64,000 bases of DNA from Antarcticibacterium sp. 1MA-6-2 (GTDB taxonomy: Bacteria; Bacteroidota; Bacteroidia; Flavobacteriales; Flavobacteriaceae): positions 2,046,001-2,110,000 of the forward strand of contig NZ_CP091036.1 in assembly GCF_021535135.1 (NCBI RefSeq). The letters are read 5' to 3'. The notes beneath the pieces were generated by a model. It worked only from the letters and a program-made list of their open reading frames with translations. It made no database searches and was not told the origin of the DNA. Both the position numbers and the translations under genes were made by a program. Shown one piece after another: positions 1 through 7,038 of this stretch (the stretch's first letter is position 1; every line of letters starts with the position of its first letter).

Positions 1-1051
1 TGACTCAAATCCGCCTTCAATTCCAAAAGTAAGTAACCCGCTTTGTCCCTTCGGAAGGTATTTTTTAGCAAGATCGTAATAGTCACTTTCCTCAAGTCCC
101 GGGTAATTTACCCATTTAACTTCCGGCTGTTGCTGAAGCCATTTTGCCAGTTCCAGCGCATTTTCACTGTGCTTTTTAATTCTTATATCAAGTGTCTCGA
201 GTCCCTGCAGTATTTGAAAGGCATTAAAGGGGCTAAGAGCCGCACCATGGTCGCGGAGTCCTTCAATACGCACTTTGGCAATAAAAGCCGCTTCTTCCAA
301 AGCATCGTGATAAATAATTCCATGGTATCCGGGCGAAGGCTCTGTAAATTCAGGAAATTTTCCGTTAGCCCAATTAAATTTTCCGGCGTCTATAATGGCT
401 CCACCAAGAGCGGTTCCGTTACCGTTAATATATTTTGTAAGGGAGTGGATCACTATGTCGGCACCGTGTTCAATGGGGTTTATAAGAGAAGGAGTAGCTA
501 CGGTATTATCAACAAATAATGGCACTCCAACTTCCTTTGCATATTTGGAAATTTCCTTAAGATCGGGAATATCAAGTTTGGGATTTCCAAGGGATTCAAC
601 AAAAAACACTTTAGTATTTTCTTTGGCTGCCTTTTTAAAATTTTCCGGCTCATTGGGATCTACGAAAGTGGTTGTAATTCCTAATCTTGGCAGGGTTACA
701 TTAAAAAGATTGTAAGTACCTCCATAAAGACTGCTGGATGAGACAATATGGTCGCCCGATTTAAGCAGCGTGAGTAAAGCTGTATTGGTAGCAGCTGTAC
801 CCGAAGCAGTTACTACAGCCGCAATCCCGCCTTCCAGTGCCGCAAGTCTTTGTTCCAGAACATCATTTGTAGGATTGTTGATACGGGTGTAAATGTAACC
901 CGGTTCTGCCAGTGAAAATAAAGCGGCAGCATGATCTGCGTTCTTAAAAACGTAGGAAGTCGTCTGATAAATAGGAACTGCTCTGGTTCCTCCGTTGGCA
1001 GCGACATCGTGGCTAAGCGTGCAAAGCATTTGTTGCAATTTTAGTACTCAT
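1..1051 (-). CDS. metY: O-acetylhomoserine sulfhydrylase (partial, runs off left edge)
   Basis: PLP-dependent Cys/Met metabolism enzyme that makes homocysteine from O-acetylhomoserine and sulfide. About 350 of the usual ~425 residues are present, starting MSTKIATNALHA. Visible hallmarks are YQTTSYVF, the glycine-rich VTASGTAATN, SSSLYGGTYN, FVDNTVATP and the PLP-lysine motif HSLTKYING. The C-terminus is cut by the window edge. One frameshift lies near 1010, where CACGCTTAGCCAC appears in place of an expected CACGCCGGCCAC-like string; this is one of the RCCGGY-associated breaks, so the gene is probably intact in the cell. It is transcribed leftward from a long leader holding two attenuators (1283-1743). 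Family assignment is firm; metY rather than another gamma-family member rests on overall similarity. Confidence 0.88.
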
Positions 1052-1210
1052 GTTTTAGTTGTTAAAGGTTATAATTGAAATTTAATTGGTCGATTCTAAG
1101 TTAATTAACTCTTGCTTAAGTTTTTATGTTTTTTATTCCGGTCAACGCAATTCTTTCGCTTGCTATTTTCCGTTTGCCGTTTCTGTTTTCCCCATCCCGA
1201 AAGTCTATCG

Positions 1211-1280
1211 TCTTGTCTCTTGAATCTTGAATCTTGATTCTTGACTCTTGACTCTTGCTTCCTGCTTCCTGTCTCTTGTT
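1211..1280. repeat. Heptanucleotide array TCTTGnn x10
   Basis: Ten consecutive 7-bp units in perfect phase with consensus TCTTGnn (tcttgtc, tcttgaa, tcttgaa, tcttgat, tcttgac and so on). The array lies in the metY leader between the proximal terminator and the metY start. A sister array with the same consensus lies at 1528-1604. No coding potential is seen. Confidence 0.9.
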
Positions 1281-1282
1281 GC

Positions 1283-1323
1283 AAAAAAAAATCCCCCCGA
1301 CACTGCTTTGCCGGAGGGATTTT
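1283..1323 (-). terminator. metY-proximal attenuator terminator
   Basis: On the minus strand AATCCCTCCG pairs with CGGGGGGATT across a 12-nt loop, followed by nine T residues: a classic intrinsic terminator. It begins about 20 nt after the stop codon of a Met-rich leader peptide (1345-1416) and precedes metY by about 230 nt. This fits a transcription attenuator rather than the end of an unrelated gene, because no other minus-strand gene lies upstream. Confidence 0.8.
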
Positions 1324-1344
1324 AGGAATTGAACTATAACTAAT

Positions 1345-1416
1345 TTATATCCTGGACCTGTGGCAATAGTGTGTCTCTGTGTACATCATACACATTCGCA
1401 TCATTCGACACATCAT
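1345..1416 (-). CDS. Met/Cys-rich leader peptide, metY-proximal
   Basis: A 23-codon open frame starting MMCRMMRMCMMY. It has 7 Met and 3 Cys in total, with all the Met in the first 11 residues, and ends in TAA about 20 nt before an intrinsic terminator. The Met codon clustering and the tight coupling to a terminator upstream of metY are what ribosome-mediated transcription attenuation looks like: starvation for charged Met-tRNA would stall the ribosome and disrupt the terminator. The peptide and terminator are seen; the mechanism is inferred. No antiterminator pairing was computed. Confidence 0.72.
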   Translation of the reverse strand: MMCRMMRMCMMYTETHYCHRSRI

Positions 1417-1527
1417 AGTTTTTATTGCGGGATTAAGTTTCATTTCGTTGTCTGGTTTCTGGTTAGAAGTTCAAGATTCAAAGTTCAAAATTTCTCTTCT
1501 CTTTTTTCTCTTCTCTTTTTTCTTTGG

Positions 1528-1604
1528 TCTTGCCTCTTGCCTCTTGTTTCTTGCCTCTTGCCTCTTGTTTCTTGTTTCTTGTTTCTTGTTTCTCGTGTCT
1601 TATC
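1528..1604. repeat. Heptanucleotide array TCTTGnn x11
   Basis: Eleven contiguous 7-bp units (tcttgcc, tcttgcc, tcttgtt and so on, degrading to tctcgtg, tcttatc). It shares the TCTTGnn consensus with the array at 1211-1280 and lies between the two leader-peptide attenuators of metY. Confidence 0.9.
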
Positions 1605-1619
1605 TCCTCCTTCGGCGGC

Positions 1620-1654
1620 AAAAAAAAAAGCCGCTGCGGTGGCAGCGGCTTTTT
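1620..1654 (-). terminator. metY-distal attenuator terminator
   Basis: Minus-strand hairpin with arms AAAAAGCCGCTGC and GCAGCGGCTTTTT around a 4-nt loop, followed by a T run. It begins about 20 nt after the stop of the second Met-rich leader peptide (1675-1743), the same spacing as in the proximal attenuator. Confidence 0.82.
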
Positions 1655-1674
1655 GCAAATCTTATAGTTAAAGG

Positions 1675-1743
1675 TTATGCATTAGTGTCCGCTGCGGAAG
1701 TTTCCCACATCATCATACACATATTGCACATTACCTGATACAT
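1675..1743 (-). CDS. Met/Cys-rich leader peptide, metY-distal
   Basis: A 22-codon frame starting MYQVMCNMCMMMW and ending in TAA, followed after about 20 nt by a strong GC-rich intrinsic terminator. It has 6 Met and 2 Cys. It shares the Met/Cys clustering (MCMM core) of the peptide at 1345-1416 but not its C-terminal half, so selection appears to act on the Met/Cys run. Inferred to be the first of two tandem attenuators in the metY leader. Confidence 0.72.
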   Translation of the reverse strand: MYQVMCNMCMMMWETSAADTNA

Positions 1744-2025
1744 TTTCTTTTGTTTTGTCTTTCGCAAATGTAAGCACACAATAAATTAGAATCCAAATAA
1801 ATTTTAATCTTTTTCTTAAAACTTCTTCCAGAGCTACTGATAACGGGCTCTGCTCCTATTTAAAACTTAATATTTCTCTAAAAATATATTCGATCAGAAC
1901 TCTTCGCACCGATCTTTTAACAATTGCAGGCAAAATTATATTAATGTTTATTAAAGTGAGGGTATATCATTTTTGTTGTACTTATATTGGAAAAAATTGA
2001 ACAGAAAAACGCAAAATTATTACTT

Positions 2026-2661
2026 ATGAAAAAGATTTTTTTACTATCAATGTTATTTATTTTTGGAGTTACGGGTGTTTCAAATGCACAACTACAGGAA
2101 GGAAATTTTATGCTGGGTGCAGATTTAGGTAGTGGCCTTACAAGTACAACCAGTAATGGATTGTTTGGTTTTAATTTAGGACTGAACGATGGAGCTAGGA
2201 TTACAATATTGGAATTAGCCCCAAAGCAGGGTATTTTTTGAATGACAGTTTCGTCTTAGGTGCAATTGTAAATTTAGGATTTACAAAATCTGCGGAAAAT
2301 AGTGGCCAATCAACCAAAAGTACAACCTATGGAGTGCAGGCATTCTCACGCTACTATTTATCACCTGAAGATGCTGAACTTGGAGATGAAGTCCCAACAG
2401 GACAGTTTTTCATGGAAACAAATGCCTAGTCTTGCAGGAGTAAATGTAACTGGTGGCCCTACAACAAATGGATTTACCTTCGGTTTTGGTCCCGGGTATT
2501 CTCTATTTGTTAGTGAAAATGTGGCACTGGAAGCTTCGGCCAAATATAATGGTCTTGTAGGTGCTAGTAACACAGACTACCAAAATTCATTAAGTGTAAA
2601 CCTGGGTATTCAAATATTCCTTACCCGTTCAGAAGCAAGAGATGCAGTAGAACCTTTCTAA
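2026..2661 (+). CDS. Small outer-membrane beta-barrel protein
   Basis: About 210 residues: a signal peptide (MKKIFLLSMLFIFGVTGVSNAQ) followed by alternating beta-strand segments typical of OmpX/opacity-type porin-like barrels in Bacteroidota (GFNLGLNDG, YSLFVSENVALEASAKYNG), ending LSVNLGIQIFL. The gene is broken twice. A lost A near 2225 splits it after AP, and near 2428 GCCTAGTCTT replaces an expected GCCGGTCTT (Ala-Gly), one of the RCCGGY-associated breaks. Restoring both gives one continuous protein. Function beyond an outer-membrane barrel is unknown. Confidence 0.72.
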
Positions 2662-2688
2662 TTGTATTAAAAAAGTAATTACGTGAAC

Positions 2689-2726
2689 GAAGCTTTTCTC
2701 TGAAATATGAGAAAAGCTTTTTTTTT
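2689..2726 (+). terminator. Intrinsic terminator after the barrel gene
   Basis: Stem AAGCTTTTCTC / GAGAAAAGCTT with an 8-nt loop, followed by nine Ts, 28 nt downstream of the stop codon. Confidence 0.88.
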
Positions 2727-2842
2727 CGAAGTTTCTCATCATTTAATTAATGGAAATAAGACAGCGAGAGAGAGTCCACGTAAATATTTCCCTGACTTTT
2801 TTAAAATCTAGTTAAAGAAGGTGCCTATTGTATCAATTTTTA

Positions 2843-2850
2843 TACATTTG
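2843..2850 (+). promoter_or_regulatory. Putative metK promoter -7 box
   Basis: TACATTTG matches the Bacteroidota -7 consensus TAnnTTTG and lies 14 nt before the SAM-II-like element. No good TTG -33 element is found at the usual spacing, so this is a moderate call. Confidence 0.45.
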
Positions 2851-2863
2851 CTACTGATTTATT

Positions 2864-2913
2864 ACAGGGACTAATTTGACTGATTGCAACCCTTAAAAAA
2901 GCTAAAGCAGTGA
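2864..2913 (+). ncRNA. SAM-II-like riboswitch upstream of metK
   Basis: Helix P1 is AGGG (2866-2869) with CCCT (2890-2893). The intervening loop CTAATTTGACTGATTGCAA resembles the SAM-II loop pattern ending TTGC. The 3' segment carries the conserved AGCTAAAG-type string (2900-2907). A 4-bp pseudoknot joins loop ACTG (2879-2882) to CAGT (2908-2911), as in the H-type pseudoknot of SAM-II. Just downstream GTGAA (2910-2914) can pair with TTCAC (2930-2934), which would compete with the pseudoknot. Recognised by eye; a covariance-model search was not possible. Position upstream of the SAM synthetase gene strongly supports the call. Confidence 0.72.
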
Positions 2914-2970
2914 AAACTTCTCTAGCACTTCACGTCAAATAGCCTTTACATTAATTCTTAAAAATTATAA

Positions 2971-4228
2971 ATGGCTTATTTATTTACTTCAGAAAGTGTA
3001 TCTGAAGGACATCCGGATAAAGTTGCAGACCAAATCAGCGACACTCTTTTAGACAATTTTTTAGCTTTTGATGAAAACTCCAAGGTGGCTTGTGAAACTC
3101 TTGTTACTACTTACCAGGTGGTACTCGCAGGAGAAGTAAGGAGTAATACTTACCTGGATGTACAAAACATTGCGCGTGGAGTAATCAATGACATTGGATA
3201 TACTAAAGGAGCTTATAAATTTAGTGGGGATTCCTGTGGTGTAATTTCACTCATTCACGAACAGAGTCAGGACATCAACCAGGGGGTAGATCGTGGCAGT
3301 AAAGAAGAGCAGGGTGCTTAGGTGACCAGGGAATGATGTTTGGTTATGCTACCAGTGAAACTGAAAATTATATGCCACTCGCTCTCGACATTTCTCACAA
3401 GATCCTTATTGAACTTGCAAAATTGCGAAGGGAAGGAAAAGATATTTCTTACCTCCGTCCAGATTCAAAGAGCCAGGTAACCATTGAATACAGTGACGAC
3501 AATGTGCCGCAGAAAATAGTTGCCATTGTAGTCTCTACACAGCACGATGATTTTGATGAGGATGATGACAAAATGCTGGCAAAGATAAAGGAAGATATTA
3601 TTGGAATTTTAATCCCACGAGTAAAGGAACAACTCCCGGAATACTTACAGAAGTTGTTTAATGATGAAATAACTTACCATATAAATCCAACCGGAAAATT
3701 CGTTATTGGCGGACCACACGGCGATGCAGGTTTAACCGGAAGAAAGATTATAGTCGATACTTACGGCGGAAAAGGAGCTCATGGTGGAGGGGCTTTTTCA
3801 GGAAAAGATCCCAGTAAAGTAGACCGTTCTGCCGCTTATGCAGCAAGACATATTGCAAAAAATCTAGTTGCTGCCGGGCTTGCCGATGAAATCCTAGTCC
3901 AGGTTTCTTATGCCATAGGAGTTGTAAAGCCGACTTCCATTTTTGTAGATACTTTTGGCAAATCCAAAGTAGACCTTTCAAACGGAGAAGTAGCAAAGAA
4001 AGTAGCAGAGATTTTTGATATGCGCCCAGCTGCAATTGAAGAACGCTTAAAGCTTAGAAATCCTATTTACAGGAAACCGCTGCTTACGGACATATGGGAA
4101 AGGAACCCCGAAAAATTACTAAAATTTTTGAAAGCCCCTACAATGGAAAAATTACAAAGGAAGTAGAATTATTTACCTGGGAAAAACTTGATTACGTAGA
4201 TAAAGTAAAAGAAGCCTTTAGCTTATAG
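2971..4228 (+). CDS. metK: S-adenosylmethionine synthetase (two sequence breaks)
   Basis: Makes SAM from methionine and ATP. Length (~418 aa) and motifs match: [18 protein letters not shown] at the N-terminus, EEQGAGDQG once restored, [40 protein letters not shown] and the C-terminal YAIGVVKP. Two breaks: near 3318 GGTGCTTAGGTGACC replaces an expected GGTGCCGGTGACC (RCCGGY type), and near 4138 a C is lost from a C run ([17 protein letters not shown] continues in the shifted frame to 4228). Both are probably consensus errors in an essential gene. Preceded by the SAM-II-like riboswitch, so likely repressed by SAM. Confidence 0.95.
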
Positions 4229-4245
4229 AATTAAGGCTATAATAC

Positions 4246-4282
4246 AAAAACCCACAGGCTATTATGTCTGTGGGTTTTTTTT
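4246..4282 (+). terminator. metK terminator
   Basis: AAAAACCCACAG / CTGTGGGTTTTTTTT hairpin with a short loop, directly after metK. Confidence 0.9.
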
Positions 4283-4315
4283 CGAAATAGACATTTCGAG
4301 ATAATTAAATTGTTC

Positions 4316-5029
4316 TTATACCCTGGAAGATGGCTGACTTATTCTTTTTGCCTTCCCTCCTTTTTCCATAAGTTTCTTGAATTGCTTAAGGTCATTTTTT
4401 ACAAGCTTTTCGAAGGCTGGATTCAGCAATTTAGCTGCAAAACCTCCTGCGTCACCTGCTGGTGGCCTATAGGTAATTGTAGTTTCTACAATAGTACCTT
4501 TTCCTTTAGGATCTATTTCAAATCTTACTTCCCCTGAATTGTCAATTTCTGATCCAGGTAAAGATCTCCACATCAATAAGTGATTGGTTCTTTCCTGAAT
4601 GATTTCAGCATCCCACTCTATTGTTCCAATTCCACCCGGAATTTTTGCAACCCATTCAGATCTCTTATCTCCGGTTTCCTTTATTTCCTTGATGTGACTC
4701 ATGAAATTCGGAAGGTTTTCAAGGTTCCTCCAATAAGCATAAAGCTCTTCCCGCGACTTGTTAATAGTTAATTTACTGGTGGCAACTATACTCTTGCTAC
4801 TGCTCTTTCCTGAACCTTTCATTCCTTTAGCTCCTTTGTAAAGCAAAGCACCGCCTACAACTGCACCTAAAACTCCCAACAAGCCTTTCTTATTCTCTTT
4901 CAGGGTCGAGAGGATATCTCCCTGTCCTCCTGAATTTTTTCCGGAATAACTCCTCTTAGTCGCTCCACTTCCGGTTCTTGTAGTACTGGTAGTAGATCCA
5001 TTCGTCTTCTTTTCATTTTGTGATTCCAT
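4316..5029 (-). CDS. SRPBCC-family protein with N-terminal membrane segment
   Basis: About 237 aa from MESQNEKKTNG. An upstream in-frame ATG at 5086 would add a basic stretch I consider untranslated. A low-complexity Ser/Thr/Gly-rich N-terminus is followed by a hydrophobic hairpin (GLLGVLGAVVGGALLYKGA) and a cyclase/dehydrase (SRPBCC) domain containing [32 protein letters not shown] and TYRPPAGDAGGFAAKLLNPAF. The hydrophobic cavity fold suggests lipid or other small-molecule binding. It is a paralogue of 6108-6845, from which it is separated by an SDR gene. No breaks. Confidence 0.8.
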   Translation of the reverse strand: MESQNEKKTNGSTTSTTRTGSGATKRSYSGKNSGGQGDILSTLKENKKGLLGVLGAVVGGALLYKGAKGMKGSGKSSSKSIVATSKLTINKSREELYAYWRNLENLPNFMSHIKEIKETGDKRSEWVAKIPGGIGTIEWDAEIIQERTNHLLMWRSLPGSEIDNSGEVRFEIDPKGKGTIVETTITYRPPAGDAGGFAAKLLNPAFEKLVKNDLKQFKKLMEKGGKAKRISQPSSRV

Positions 5030-5181
5030 ATTTTCTTTTTTTAATTTTAAATGCTTTATCTTAAGATACGATTCATCTATCTCCAAAGAAAATTTATCGT
5101 ACTAAAATTTTGCTAATACTCCTTCCCAATGTCATAAAAATCAAGCATTTCAACCATTTCATAACGATTAAAAAAATCAAT

Positions 5182-6076
5182 TTAAATACTTGGAGTTCCT
5201 CCTGTTACCTGCACTGTAGATCCTGTCATATAACTGGACCCTTCCGAAGCAAGTAACACATAAGCCGGAGCGAGTTCTGCAGGTTGTGCTGCCCGTCCAA
5301 TAGGAGTGTTCTTCCCAAAGGATTTCACCTCCTCCTGTGGCATTGTAGATGGTATTAACGGAGTCCATACTGGTCCCGGAGCCACGCAATTTACTCTTAT
5401 GCCTTTTTCTGCTAAAAGTTGTCCAAGACCTACGGTGAAGTTTTGAATTGCTCCTTTTGTAGTTGCGTAGGGCAGTAATATTGGTTTGGGTTTATAAGCG
5501 TTAATGGAAGTAGTGTTGACAATTGTTGATCCCGGCTTCATATGTGGTTCTGCCGCTTTACATAACCAGAACATAGCATAGATGTTCGTGCGGAAGGTGT
5601 AATCCCATTCCTCACTTGGGATGTCCTGTAAAGATTCGTGGCTCATTTGAAACGCAGCATTATTAACGAGTATGTCTATTCGGCCAAACTCTTCAACAGC
5701 TTTGTCAATTATCTTTTTGCAGTGCTCCTCTTCACTAATGTCTCCTGAAACTAAAACCGCCTTTTTACGCTTCCTCAATATATTTTGCAGTTTCTTTTGC
5801 ATCTTCATCCTCGCTCAGGTAAGAAATTAAAACATCTGCACCTTCTCTTGCAAATGCAATTGCCACTGCCCTTCCAATTCCTGAATCACCATAAGTAATA
5901 ATTGCTTTTTTACCTTCCAGCTTACCCGAGCCTTTGTAAGATTTCTCTCCATGATCGGCTTTGGGAGACATTTCCTTTTCTGTTCCCGGAACTTTCTGCT
6001 CCTGGCCGGGGTAAGGAGGTTGTTCATATTTCTTTTGTGGATCCTGTTGTTTATTTTTATCCTCTTTCATTTTCAT
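5182..6076 (-). CDS. Short-chain dehydrogenase, general-stress type (YghA-like)
   Basis: About 297 aa from [11 protein letters not shown]. The polar N-terminal extension ([18 protein letters not shown]) is typical of YghA/GSP39-type SDRs. A Rossmann motif, NNAAFQ, catalytic Ser (NTTSI) and YATTK are present. One frameshift near 5767: GAAGCGTAAAAAGG where GAAGCCGGTAAAAAGG (EAGKK) is expected. A second, in-frame oddity near 5893 makes the cofactor loop ITYGDSGIG instead of ITGGDSGIG, explained if ACCGGC was read as ACTTAT. Both are RCCGGY positions. Flanked by two SRPBCC genes in the same orientation, probably a stress cluster. Confidence 0.85.
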
Positions 6077-6107
6077 TTCTTTTTGTTGTTGTACAATTTC
6101 TACCTTG

Positions 6108-6845
6108 TTAAAATTGAGATGGTTTCCTACCTTCCCATAAATCATAAGCAGGATTCTTGTAATTTCCGGTTTCAACAAAATCTTTAAATCTTTGAAGATC
6201 TTGTTTGATGATCTTACTAAAGGAAGGATTGAGCACTTTTGCAGCCATTTCTCCAAGTTCTCCCGCAGGCGGCCTGTAGGATATACGGGTAGTTACTCTT
6301 GTGCCAATGCTGCCGGGAATTTCTTCAAATCTCACCTCTCCCGAATTCTGAATCTCTGAGTCCGGCAGGGCTCTCCAGGCAAGAAGGCTGTTTTCTTCTT
6401 CCTGTATGATCTCTGCTTCCCACTCCAGATTCCCTAATCCGCCGGGAATTCTGGCTTTCCATTGTGAGCGTTTGTTTGTAACCTCATCCACCTCTTCCAG
6501 GTGCTTCATAAAATTGGGAAGGTTCTCAAGCTTTCTCCAGTAGGCATACAAAACTTCCCGTGGCTCATTTATAATTACACTTGTTGAAATGTCAATATCT
6601 GTATTTGCACTGCTATCGAGATCTAACTCATCCCAGGGCCATTTTCCTGAGGCTCCTTTATAAAGGAGACTTCCCCCTGTTGCAGCGGCCAAAATTCCTA
6701 AAAACCCGCCTCTTTTAAGTCCAAGAAAAGCTAAAAAGGCTCCTCCTGCAGCTGCGAGTGTTCGGTTATTAGACAAATTGCTGTCAGGATTGGTAATGTG
6801 TACTGTCCCTGCCTCTCCTTTCCGGATAAATTCTGCATTTTCCAT
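6108..6845 (-). CDS. SRPBCC-family protein with N-terminal membrane hairpin
   Basis: 245 aa. Two hydrophobic segments near residues 30-62 ([36 protein letters not shown]) precede an SRPBCC domain with [36 protein letters not shown] and [21 protein letters not shown]. It is a clear paralogue of 4316-5029. First gene of the three-gene leftward cluster; the SDR start lies 31 nt downstream of its stop. Confidence 0.8.
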   Translation of the reverse strand: MENAEFIRKGEAGTVHITNPDSNLSNNRTLAAAGGAFLAFLGLKRGGFLGILAAATGGSLLYKGASGKWPWDELDLDSSANTDIDISTSVIINEPREVLYAYWRKLENLPNFMKHLEEVDEVTNKRSQWKARIPGGLGNLEWEAEIIQEEENSLLAWRALPDSEIQNSGEVRFEEIPGSIGTRVTTRISYRPPAGELGEMAAKVLNPSFSKIIKQDLQRFKDFVETGNYKNPAYDLWEGRKPSQF

Positions 6846-7038
6846 ATTACTTTTTTTTGGTTTCCCATAAAATTAAAGATACCACTAGTTATAGCGGGCA
6901 GTTCACTCCTAAACTTTTGCTAATGTTATTACATAAAATTGTGAAAAAGCCATAAGCTGTTATTGATTAACAAAATTCTAAAAAAGGTTTTGCTGTTCTT
7001 AATAAAATGTTAATTTGGCTCTTCTAATATCCATAGCT

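Noticed and set aside
1360..1738. Plus-strand open frames of about 100-120 codons over the metY leader
   Set aside because: They are produced by the TCTTGnn heptad arrays and low-complexity CT-rich DNA, giving Leu/Ser/Phe-rich translations with no homology features; the minus-strand leader peptides and terminators account for the region.
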